Shown here one piece after another: positions 15,420 through 23,306 of a DNA stretch of 28,935 nucleotides. A program made the translations under genes and the position numbers. Position 1 is the stretch's first letter; every line of letters starts with the position of its first letter. The DNA comes from QNYZ01 sp964577615 (lineage in GTDB: Bacteria > Desulfobacterota > Desulfobacteria > Desulfobacterales > QNYZ01), in contig CAZNZW010000040.1 of NCBI GenBank assembly GCA_964577615.1, positions 1 to 28,935 on the forward strand, written 5' to 3'. Below the pieces are notes generated by a model that ran no database searches, was not told the origin of the DNA, and worked only from the letters and a program-made list of their open reading frames with translations.

Positions 15420-15998
15420 ATGAATGACTTCCCCGCCCTTCTCATCATCGACATGGTCAAGGACAACCTCGATCCGGCCAACCACTTCCCCATCACATCC
15501 CTGGCCCGGGGGATTATCGGTCCCATCAACCGGCTGACCGCCGTTTTCCATGACCGGGACTGGCCGGTGATCTTCTCCACCGACGACTATCAGCCGGATG
15601 ATTTTATTTTCACCGGGCACATGCCGCCCCACTCCATTTCCGGAACACCGGGCGCTGAAATCATCGATGAACTGGATCGTCACGAAAATGATTTGTGGCT
15701 GCCCAAGCCCCGTTTTTCGGCTTTTTTCGGCACTGACCTGGATCAGCGCCTGCGTCAAATGGGCGTTACCCTCTGTGTGGTTACCGGTATTGCCACCCAC
15801 TTCTGCGTTCTCACCACGGTCATGGATGCGCTCTGCCACGATTTCAAGGCCGTTCTGGTCGAAGACGCCACCACTTCATTTTCAGCAGACATCCATGCCC
15901 GAACCCTCGATATGTATCGCCGAAACCCGCTTTTCCCCCTGTTTAAAGTGATCTCGGCCGATACCCTTTTGTCTGATATAGACGTTTCATACACTTAA
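15420..15998 (+). CDS. Isochorismatase-family cysteine hydrolase
   Basis: 192 residues of the isochorismatase/nicotinamidase fold. The catalytic triad is visible as Asp11 (LLIIDM), Lys96 (LPKPRFSAF) and Cys129 (GIATHFCVLTTVMDAL), with the usual cis-peptide segment VTGIATHF before the Cys. Such enzymes hydrolyse amides, ureas or nicotinamide through a thioester; the family name does not imply isochorismate as substrate. The ATG at 15420 has no recognisable Shine-Dalgarno sequence, unlike every neighbour. It may be the last gene of the thiolase operon or have its own weak start. An amidase acting on an amide or ureide of the catabolised acid would fit, but that is speculation. Confidence 0.88.
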   Translation: MNDFPALLIIDMVKDNLDPANHFPITSLARGIIGPINRLTAVFHDRDWPVIFSTDDYQPDDFIFTGHMPPHSISGTPGAEIIDELDRHENDLWLPKPRFSAFFGTDLDQRLRQMGVTLCVVTGIATHFCVLTTVMDALCHDFKAVLVEDATTSFSADIHARTLDMYRRNPLFPLFKVISADTLLSDIDVSYT

Positions 15999-16019
15999 AT
16001 CAGGCGTTTCTTTTTTCAC

Positions 16020-16052
16020 TTGACGCCCCGCCTGCATAGCTGTATTGTAGCT
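16020..16052 (+). promoter_or_regulatory. Promoter with overlapping AGCT-N7-AGCT operator, copy 2 (iorAB)
   Basis: A -35 box TTGACG (16020-16025), 17-base spacer and -10 box TATTGT (16043-16048), with AGCTGTATTGTAGCT (16038-16052) over the -10. The TTGAC.CCCCG start and the CATAGCTGTA core are identical to the element at 9866. A further AGCTGTAATA half-site begins at 16049. The iorA start is 77 bases downstream of the repeat. Confidence 0.7.
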
Positions 16053-16129
16053 GTAATAAGGCTACCCTAAGACGGTTCCAATACCTGTTTAAAAAAGCAT
16101 AAAAGAAGACTTTTGAAAGGGGAATCAAC

Positions 16130-17998
16130 ATGCACAAACTACTGACGGAAAAGCCAGGGGAAAAGATGCTGCTTCTGGGTAACGAAGCCATCGCCCGAGG
16201 GGCCATTGAAGCCGGCGTGGCATTTGCCAGCACCTATCCCGGCACCCCCTCTTCCGAGATATCTCTCAATCTTTTTCAGATGTCTCACGAGAGCGATCTT
16301 TATTTTGAATACAGCACCAACGAGAAGGTATCCGTTGAAGTGGCCGCGGCCGCGGCCAACGCAGGGGTTCGCAGCCTGTGCATGATGAAACATGTCGGTT
16401 TGAATGTGGCCGCCGATCCGCTTTTGACCCTGGCCTATATCGGCGTCAAGGCCGGCATGGTTGTCATCACGGCCGACGACCCTTTTATGTTTTCCAGCCA
16501 GAATGAACAGGATAATCGCTATTATGCCAAACTGGCCGGTATCCCGCTGGTGGAGCCGTCCTCGGTCCAGGAAGCCAAGGATCTCATCGCATATGCATTT
16601 GAACTGTCCGAAAAATTAAACGAACCGGTGCTCTTCCGAACCACGACCCGGATCAACCACTCCTCCGGCATCGTGACTCTGGGGTCCATCGTACCGCCCC
16701 GGACCCAGGGCGATTTCACCAAAGACCCGTTGAATCTGGTGCCTGTCCCTGCCGTGGCGCGCAAACTTCACGTCCGGCTGCTGGAAAACATCGAAACCGC
16801 CCGGGCCCTGGCCGAAAAGTCTGAATACAACCTTACCGCCGGCAAGGGCGGCTGGGGTATTCTCTGCAATGGTGTCAGTTACAACTATGTGGACGATGCG
16901 GTTAAAGAACTCGAAATTGCGGATAAAACAACCATTCTGCGCCTGGGATTTTCCCACCCGCTGCCCGAAGGCCTGATTCTGAATTTTCTGAAAAACTGTG
17001 AAAAAGTCCTCATCGTGGAAGAAGGCGAGCCCTTTCTCGAGGAAGCAATCAAGGCCCTGGCCTATGAAAACGGCCTGACGCTGCCCATCCGCGGCAAGGC
17101 CGATGATCTTTTCTCCCGGCTTTACGAATACAACCCCGCCCTGGTCCGAAAATGCATCGCCCATTATTTTGGCATCGAACATTTGGCCATTGAAGCGGCG
17201 GACGTGTCCGACATTCCGGCTATTCCCCAGCGGCCGCCGACATTGTGCGCCGGATGTTCCCACCGCGCTACCTTTCACGCGGTTAAAAAGGCAACCGAAG
17301 GCATGGACACCATCTACCCGTCGGATATCGGCTGTTACACCCTCGGGCTCCTGCCGCCTTTGTCCACGGCGGATTTTCTGGTCTGCATGGGGTCCTCTGC
17401 GGGAACTGCCTGCGGCTTTTCCAAAGTGACGGATAAAAAGGTCATTGCGTTTATCGGCGACTCTACCTTTTTCCATTCCGGCATTCCCGGGCTGGTCAAC
17501 GCCGTATTCAACAACCACAATTATACCCTGGTGATTTTAGACAACGGTACCACGGCCATGACCGGCCATCAGCCCCATCCCGGTGTGGACATGACCAAAC
17601 TGAACCTGGATGGCTACGGCCGGATTGCCATCGAACCGGTGGTGCGCGCCCTGGGCGTTCCCCATGTCACCAAGATCAAACCCTACAAGGTGAAAAAAAG
17701 CATTGCCGCCATCAAAGAAGCGATTGCCTATGACGGCGTATCCGTGGTGATATCCGAGGAAATGTGTGCCCTTTACGCAAAAGCGGTCAAGGAAAAACAG
17801 CGCCGGCCGTTTTATGTCTCGGACAAATGCAAAGATCATAAAAACTGTCTCATGGAGCTGGCCTGCCCGGCCTTTTATGTCTGGGAAAACCGGGTTAAAA
17901 TCGATCCGAACATGTGTACCGGCTGTGCCGTCTGTGCGCAGGTCTGTCCGGAAAACGCCATTTTACCGGTTCAAAAACAGACCGCCGGCATTAAATAA
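16130..17998 (+). CDS. iorA: Indolepyruvate ferredoxin oxidoreductase, alpha subunit
   Basis: 622 residues, normal for IorA. The N-terminal pyrimidine-type domain has GNEAIARGAIEAGV...YPGTPSSEI; the TPP-binding domain has LCAGCSHRATFHAV, SDIGCYTLG and GDSTFFHSGIPGLVNAVFNN; the C-terminus is a ferredoxin domain. It oxidatively decarboxylates aryl-pyruvates to aryl-acetyl-CoA, reducing ferredoxin. The second Fe-S site is canonical (C596-C599-C602-C606), but the first reads C567-x2-H570-x2-C573-x5-C579, with His where Cys is usual. AAAGGGGA precedes the ATG at 16130. iorB and a phenylacetate-CoA ligase follow on the same strand, a grouping known from aryl-amino-acid fermenters and Archaea. Confidence 0.93.
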   Translation: MHKLLTEKPGEKMLLLGNEAIARGAIEAGVAFASTYPGTPSSEISLNLFQMSHESDLYFEYSTNEKVSVEVAAAAANAGVRSLCMMKHVGLNVAADPLLTLAYIGVKAGMVVITADDPFMFSSQNEQDNRYYAKLAGIPLVEPSSVQEAKDLIAYAFELSEKLNEPVLFRTTTRINHSSGIVTLGSIVPPRTQGDFTKDPLNLVPVPAVARKLHVRLLENIETARALAEKSEYNLTAGKGGWGILCNGVSYNYVDDAVKELEIADKTTILRLGFSHPLPEGLILNFLKNCEKVLIVEEGEPFLEEAIKALAYENGLTLPIRGKADDLFSRLYEYNPALVRKCIAHYFGIEHLAIEAADVSDIPAIPQRPPTLCAGCSHRATFHAVKKATEGMDTIYPSDIGCYTLGLLPPLSTADFLVCMGSSAGTACGFSKVTDKKVIAFIGDSTFFHSGIPGLVNAVFNNHNYTLVILDNGTTAMTGHQPHPGVDMTKLNLDGYGRIAIEPVVRALGVPHVTKIKPYKVKKSIAAIKEAIAYDGVSVVISEEMCALYAKAVKEKQRRPFYVSDKCKDHKNCLMELACPAFYVWENRVKIDPNMCTGCAVCAQVCPENAILPVQKQTAGIK

Positions 17999-18038
17999 CC
18001 CCCAATTTATTATATGACAATTGAGAAGGGACGAAAAA

Positions 18039-18632
18039 ATGGACATAACCCGATTGATTATCGTGGCAGTTGGCGGCCAGGGGAACCTGCTGGCATCGAG
18101 CGTGCTGGGTGAAGCGGCCCTCCTTTCCGATATTCCGTTAAACATGAGCGAAATTCACGGCATGGCCCAGCGGGGCGGCGTGGTGGAATCCTCCCTCGTT
18201 TTCGGTGACGCCCGAAGCCCTCTCATCTCCGATGGCGAAGCGGATGTACTCGTGGGATTCGAACCCGCCGAAACGTTGCGCGCCCTGGGCAGATGCAATA
18301 AAAAAACCGTTGTCATTACCAGTCTGGCGCCGGTGATGCCCTATACCGTCAACATCGGCCAGGGGGTTTATCCGGACATCGACGCGCTGCAGAGCCAGAT
18401 CCGCGCCCGAACGTCCCGCCTGATCGCCTTTAATGCCGCCACCCTGGCAAAGGAAAGCGGAAATGTATTGTCGGTCAACATGGTCCTGCTGGGCGCACTG
18501 GCCCAGACGGAGATACTCCCTTTTTCCGCCGATACCATCAAGGAAGCCATGAAAAGAAAAACCAAAACGGCTTTTCTGGAATCCAATCTGAAGGCGTTTG
18601 ACCTGGGTTATCAGGCAGCGGCCGGAAACTAA
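18039..18632 (+). CDS. iorB: Indolepyruvate ferredoxin oxidoreductase, beta subunit
   Basis: 197 residues beginning MDITRLIIVAVGGQGNLLAS. The gamma-type domain signature GGQGNLLASSVLGEAAL and the EIHGMAQRGGVVESSLVFG block are diagnostic of the pyruvate/ketoisovalerate oxidoreductase family. It completes the IorAB enzyme with the gene before it. The ATG at 18039 is chosen because GAGAAGGGA (18023-18031) is placed correctly for it; a TTG 18 bases upstream would put the ribosome binding site inside the gene. The 40-base gap after iorA carries a TGACAATTG stretch. Confidence 0.93.
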   Translation: MDITRLIIVAVGGQGNLLASSVLGEAALLSDIPLNMSEIHGMAQRGGVVESSLVFGDARSPLISDGEADVLVGFEPAETLRALGRCNKKTVVITSLAPVMPYTVNIGQGVYPDIDALQSQIRARTSRLIAFNAATLAKESGNVLSVNMVLLGALAQTEILPFSADTIKEAMKRKTKTAFLESNLKAFDLGYQAAAGN

Positions 18633-18659
18633 CCGATACTATACCTAAAGGAGGATAAA

Positions 18660-19964
18660 ATGCCCTGGAACGATGAAATTGAATGCATGCCGGTAGAAAA
18701 AATGGAAGCACTGCAACTGAAATACCTCAGGGAAACCGTGGCCTGGGTCGCGGACAAGGTTCCATTTTACCGGAAAAAGTTCCAGGAGATGGGCATTGAC
18801 GCGGACAGCATTACCTCTGTCGCGGATGTCGCCAAGCTCCCTTTTACCGTCAAAACCGATCTGCGCGATGAATACCCCTTCGGGCTCTGCGGCGTTCCCA
18901 TGAAAGACGTGGTACGGGTCCATGCCTCTTCGGGGACCACCGGAAAACCGGTGACCGGCCCGTACACAGCCGATGACCTGGCCCAGTGGACGGAATGCAT
19001 GGTGCGTAACTTCTACGCCGCCGGCGTCCGTCCGGACGACGTGGTTCAGAACGCCTACGGCTATGGCCTGTTTACCGGCGGGCTCGGGTTTCACCAGGGC
19101 GCCACGCAGCTGGGATGTACGGTCGTTCCCTCCAGCTCGGGCCTCACCGAACGTCAGATTACCCTGCTCAAGGATTTTAAAACCACGGTACTCTGCGCGA
19201 CCCCCTCTTATGCCCTGACCATTGCCGAACGCGCCGAAGAACTCGGTGTTGACCTTAAAAAGCTGCCGCTGCGCGTGGGTGTTTTCGGCGCCGAACCCTG
19301 GTCGGACCCGATGCGCAGAGAAATCGAAGACCGCATGGGTATCCGAGCCATGGAAGCCTACGGTCTGACCGAACTGGGCGGGCCGGGCGTGGCCTTCGAC
19401 TGCGAGGCCCAGGACGGTCTGCACATCAATGAAGATTATTATCTGGCCGAAATCGTCGACCCCGCCACGCTGGAACCACTGCCGCTGGGAGAAAAAGGCG
19501 AGCTGATTTTCACATCCCTCCAGCGGCGGGCCATGCCGATTATCCGCTATCGAACCAAAGATATCACCCGCCTGAGACGGGAGACCTGTTCATGCGGCCG
19601 TACTTTCCTTAAAATGGACAAGGTCTTCGGCCGGTCCGACGACATGCTCATCATCAGCGGCGTCAACGTCTTTCCGTCCCAGGTGGAATCGCTTCTCCTG
19701 GACATTGATGAGGTCGAGCCCCAGTACCAGCTGGTGGTCCGGAAAAAAGGCCATCTCGACCAGCTGGCCGTGAATGTCGAAGCGAAAAAAGAGGTCTACG
19801 ACGCAGGCACGGAGAAAATCAGTGAAATCGAAGCCAAGGTCGCCGCACATATTAAAGGCAACATGGGCATTGGAATAAAAGTCAATTTAAAAGCCCCCAA
19901 ATCCATCGCCCGCAGTGAGGGAAAAGCGCTGCGCGTAGTGGATGAGCGGCCGAAAAACGTATGA
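18660..19964 (+). CDS. paaK: Phenylacetate-CoA ligase (AMP-forming)
   Basis: 434 residues, standard for PaaK-type ligases. The ATP-binding loop SSGTTGKP spans residues 90-97, YGLTELGGPG is the adenylation motif, and the C-terminal domain carries RYRTKDITRL, GRSDDMLIISGVNVFPSQVE and the catalytic-type lysine in SEGKALRV. It activates phenylacetate or hydroxy/indole-acetates with ATP and CoA. AAAGGAGG lies right before the ATG. Behind iorAB it can be seen either as the salvage route for free aryl acetates, or, run in the ATP-forming sense by analogy with ADP-forming synthetases, as an energy step; the AMP-forming motifs favour the former. Transcription ends at the terminator at 20015. Confidence 0.93.
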   Translation: MPWNDEIECMPVEKMEALQLKYLRETVAWVADKVPFYRKKFQEMGIDADSITSVADVAKLPFTVKTDLRDEYPFGLCGVPMKDVVRVHASSGTTGKPVTGPYTADDLAQWTECMVRNFYAAGVRPDDVVQNAYGYGLFTGGLGFHQGATQLGCTVVPSSSGLTERQITLLKDFKTTVLCATPSYALTIAERAEELGVDLKKLPLRVGVFGAEPWSDPMRREIEDRMGIRAMEAYGLTELGGPGVAFDCEAQDGLHINEDYYLAEIVDPATLEPLPLGEKGELIFTSLQRRAMPIIRYRTKDITRLRRETCSCGRTFLKMDKVFGRSDDMLIISGVNVFPSQVESLLLDIDEVEPQYQLVVRKKGHLDQLAVNVEAKKEVYDAGTEKISEIEAKVAAHIKGNMGIGIKVNLKAPKSIARSEGKALRVVDERPKNV

Positions 19965-20014
19965 TTGGCGGCCACGAATTATTTTGTGACCCGCATTATT
20001 CGGATTCATAAAAG

Positions 20015-20046
20015 AGGTGCGGCTGTATTTTCAGCCGCGCCTTTTT
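20015..20046 (+). terminator. Intrinsic terminator of the ior-paaK operon
   Basis: AGGTGCGGCTG (20015-20025), loop TATTTT, CAGCCGCGCCT (20032-20042): an 11-bp stem with a single G-U pair, followed directly by TTTTT. A textbook Rho-independent terminator 50 bases after the ligase stop. Confidence 0.9.
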
Positions 20047-20132
20047 ATATATTCTTTGAAAAAAACCGGTTGAATTTCCTCCCCGAACATGATTCGGTTA
20101 CGCATCACCAACCAATGATATAAGAAATCACA

Positions 20133-22430
20133 GTGTTAAAAAAAGATCTGCAGACCCGGAGAGAACGCTATCGCATCTTTATTGAAGATGTGGCCGATGG
20201 TTTTTTCGAAACCGACCTGAAAGGTAATTTCGTTTTTTTCAACGATGCGCTCTGCCGGATTTTCGGTTATTCGCGAAATGAAATCCGGGGCAAAAGCTAT
20301 CGTGCTTTCATGGATGAAGATGCCGCCGGGATTGCTTTCAACGATTTTAATCACCTGTTCACCGCCGGTCAGCCGGTCAGCGGATTTCAATGGGAAATTC
20401 GGCATAAAAACTCCGAAAAACGGATCATTGAAATCAACGCCAGCCTTATTATCGACGAAACAGGTGCAAAAACCGGCTTCCGGGGCATTGCCCGGGATAT
20501 TACCGACCGCATGCGGGCCGCGCAGGCGCTTAAAGAATCCGAGCAATACGCCCGTCAGCTTTATGCCGCCAGCCACCAGGCCGAACAGCGCTACCGCACC
20601 CTGCTCGACTTTCTGCCGGATCCCATTTTTGTCCTCAACCCGCAGAGCCGGGTTACCTATTTAAATCCGGCGTTTGTATCCGTTTTCGGCTGGACGATGG
20701 CGGAGCTGAAAGGCCGCAGAATCCCTTTCATTCCTGAAGACAGAAAAGAAGAGACACGGCGGGGGTCGTCAAAACTCTTCAGGGAAAAGGTGATCCGGGG
20801 ATTTGAAACGCAGCGTCTGACCAAAAGTGGCCACGTCATTGACGTTCGGTTGAACGCCGCCCTCTTTTACGAAGCGGACGAAGCGCCGGCCGGCCAGGTG
20901 GTTATCCTCCGGGATATTACCCGACAGAAAAGGATGGACCGTATCAGCCAGGCCCTTTTCCGGATCTCCAAATCCCTGCACCGGTTTCGAACGCTGGATG
21001 ACCGGCTCGGGTTTATTACAAAACAGATCCGGGAACTGCTGGCCGTGGAAGGCGCATCGGTTATTCTTCTGGATGAGAAAAAAAATGAATTTTTTTTCCG
21101 GGTGAGTGATTTTGGCGACGAGCAGACAACCCGGATGTGGCGCGAAGTTCGATTCCCGGCGGATAAAGGCGTCGCGGGCAAAGTTCGAAAAACCGGAAAA
21201 CCGATCATTGTTTCCGATACCGGCAAAGATGATTCTTTTTTTGCCCAGGTGGACCAGCGCACCGGATTTCATACGCGAAACATGCTCGATGTGCCCCTGG
21301 AGAGCCACGACCGCATCATCGGCGTTTTGTGTGCGGTCAACAAAAAAAACGGTGAGTTTGATCAAACCGACGTGGATCTGCTGGACACCATTGCCGGGAT
21401 GGTGGCGCTGCCGGTGGAAAATGCCCGGATCAACGAAGCCCTGAACCGCTCGTACGAGGAAATCAAGATACTGGATCGCGCCAAGGACCGTGTCATCCAT
21501 CACCTGTCGCATGAATTGAAAACGCCCATTTCCGTTCTTTCCGCTTCTTTGGGATTATTGAGCAAAAAAACAACCGCGCTGGAAGATCCCGGCATTGGAC
21601 GGATCATTGATCGCAGTCGGCGGAACCTGACCCGTCTGCTGGATATGCAGTACGAAATCGAAGACATTTTGAGGGACGAGGACTTCCATACCCATAAAAT
21701 GATGTCGACCCTCTTATCTGCCTGTACGGATGAACTGGAAATGCTGATTTCTGAAAACATGGGCGAAGAAGATATCATCGCCCGCATCCGCCAGTTGATC
21801 GATGATGAATTCGGACCGAAGCACGCCGTTGAAAAGATCATCCGCCTGGACAGGTTTGTTGACAACCGGCTCCAATGGCTGAAAACACAGTTTACCCACC
21901 GGCACTGCCAGTTTAAAACCCGAATCGGCCCCACCGAATCGATTCGGATTCCCTCTGAAGTGTTGACCAAGATCATCGACGGCCTGGTCCGCAATGCCGT
22001 TGAAAATACACCGGACAACGGTCTGGTTAAAGTCGTGGTCCGACAGGACAGCCGCGGCCTGATCTTTGCCGTACACGATTTCGGAATCGGTATCACCCTG
22101 GAAGACCAGAATAATATTTTTGACAGCTTTTTCTCTGCCACCGATACCATGCAGTATTCATCCCGGCAGCGGTTTGACTTCAATGCCGGTGGCCGGGGAT
22201 TTGATCTGTTGCGGATGAAAATATTTTCCGAACGGTATGGATTCGATATTCGGCTGAATTCCATCCGCTGTCGATTTATCCCGGCCCTTACCGATCAATG
22301 CCCGGGCAATGTCAACCAGTGCCCGCATTGTCAAACCGGCGAAGATTGTCTCAACTCTGGCGGAACAACTGTGACGGTCCGTTTTCAACCGGCCAGTGAA
22401 GAGACTGACGCTATTGAGGAAGATAATTAA
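20133..22430 (+). CDS. PAS-PAS-GAF sensor histidine kinase with C-terminal cysteine cluster
   Basis: 765 residues, no transmembrane segment, so a cytoplasmic sensor. Domains in order: PAS (about 8-128), short coiled linker, PAS (about 150-268), GAF (about 280-435), dimerisation helix with phospho-acceptor His460 (HLSHELKTP), an extended helical region, and a HATPase domain with the N-box at Asn621 (VRNAVENTP) and G-box DFGIGIT from Asp649. Near the end of the ATPase domain is an unusual C723-x6-C730-x2-C733-x5-C739 group followed by SGGTTVTVRF. The GTG at 20133 is the first start in frame before the PAS domain; the ribosome site is weak and a TGATATAAG extended -10-like element sits just upstream. 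The next kinase gene follows without a gap. Confidence 0.9.
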   Translation: MLKKDLQTRRERYRIFIEDVADGFFETDLKGNFVFFNDALCRIFGYSRNEIRGKSYRAFMDEDAAGIAFNDFNHLFTAGQPVSGFQWEIRHKNSEKRIIEINASLIIDETGAKTGFRGIARDITDRMRAAQALKESEQYARQLYAASHQAEQRYRTLLDFLPDPIFVLNPQSRVTYLNPAFVSVFGWTMAELKGRRIPFIPEDRKEETRRGSSKLFREKVIRGFETQRLTKSGHVIDVRLNAALFYEADEAPAGQVVILRDITRQKRMDRISQALFRISKSLHRFRTLDDRLGFITKQIRELLAVEGASVILLDEKKNEFFFRVSDFGDEQTTRMWREVRFPADKGVAGKVRKTGKPIIVSDTGKDDSFFAQVDQRTGFHTRNMLDVPLESHDRIIGVLCAVNKKNGEFDQTDVDLLDTIAGMVALPVENARINEALNRSYEEIKILDRAKDRVIHHLSHELKTPISVLSASLGLLSKKTTALEDPGIGRIIDRSRRNLTRLLDMQYEIEDILRDEDFHTHKMMSTLLSACTDELEMLISENMGEEDIIARIRQLIDDEFGPKHAVEKIIRLDRFVDNRLQWLKTQFTHRHCQFKTRIGPTESIRIPSEVLTKIIDGLVRNAVENTPDNGLVKVVVRQDSRGLIFAVHDFGIGITLEDQNNIFDSFFSATDTMQYSSRQRFDFNAGGRGFDLLRMKIFSERYGFDIRLNSIRCRFIPALTDQCPGNVNQCPHCQTGEDCLNSGGTTVTVRFQPASEETDAIEEDN

Positions 22431-23240
22431 ATGGACGATTTTAAAACCGAAACAACAGCCACAGGAGAGTGTTTCTTCCAGCAGCTTGATCCGGCCTTTC
22501 TGCTCCATGAAATGAAAGATCCGCTGGCTGTTATCGAAACCGGTGTCCGTACCCTGCTGGAACGTCAGAACAAATATGGCGCCCTCTCCAGCCGCCAGAA
22601 AAAAACATTAAACCGAATTCTTAGAAATACCCGTAAAGCCCGTGGAATGATTTATAATTTATTGGAGATCGGACGATCAGAATCCGGGGGCTTCACCTTG
22701 TGCGATTTTCACCCGGCCGAAGCTACCTACGCTGCACTCATTGACGCTTTTGAGGCCATGGTCGGCGAAGTTCCGGACTCAACGCTCAACTATTCTGAAG
22801 AGGTGGACGGAGATGATTTTCTCACAACCCAGCAGATTTTTCTCGATTTTTCGGAAGCAAAAACGTGCCGCCTGCATCAGGATCGGATTAAATTTTGCCA
22901 GATCACCGGTAATCTGATTAAAAATGCCCTCCATCACCGTAAAACCCGTCTGGATATCTGCCTGCGTCGGCACACGGATACGATTGTTGTGGAAGTGACG
23001 GATGATGGCCCTGGCATCGACCCGGCCCATCACCAGGACGTATTTCAACGCTACCGTCAGTTAGCCCCCGCGGTAAAGCTCTCCCGTAAGGGGCATGGTC
23101 TGGGTCTGGCAGGCGCCCGCGCCCTGGCCCGCTGCATGGGCGGCGATGTGGAGCTCGACAGCAGTAAAGGACAGGGGGCCACTTTCCGGCTGATACTGCC
23201 GGTTAAAATCACCCTGCCAGATCAATCGGCCGAAGCCTGA
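22431..23240 (+). CDS. Short histidine kinase without sensor domain
   Basis: 269 residues. The H-box is at His26 (LLHEMKDPLAV), followed by the second dimerisation helix (about 55-85), a connector, and a HATPase domain with QITGNLIKNALHH (N-box), DDGPGID (G1) and GHGLGLAGARAL (G2). No input domain precedes the H-box, so it must take its signal from a partner, most simply the large kinase whose stop codon directly precedes its ATG. GAGGAAG near 22417 serves as ribosome binding site. The G2 box is well kept, so ATP binding is expected. It probably works in one relay with the PAS-GAF kinase and the response regulator downstream. Confidence 0.87.
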   Translation: MDDFKTETTATGECFFQQLDPAFLLHEMKDPLAVIETGVRTLLERQNKYGALSSRQKKTLNRILRNTRKARGMIYNLLEIGRSESGGFTLCDFHPAEATYAALIDAFEAMVGEVPDSTLNYSEEVDGDDFLTTQQIFLDFSEAKTCRLHQDRIKFCQITGNLIKNALHHRKTRLDICLRRHTDTIVVEVTDDGPGIDPAHHQDVFQRYRQLAPAVKLSRKGHGLGLAGARALARCMGGDVELDSSKGQGATFRLILPVKITLPDQSAEA

Positions 23241-23306
23241 TGCCCGCCCATACTGTCGGCGCATCGCATAAAAGACTATCTTTAAACTGTGTCAAAGGAG
23301 AAACAT

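Noticed and set aside
18021..18038. TTG start for iorB
   Set aside because: It would place the GAGAAGGGA ribosome binding site inside the gene; the ATG at 18039 begins the conserved sequence.
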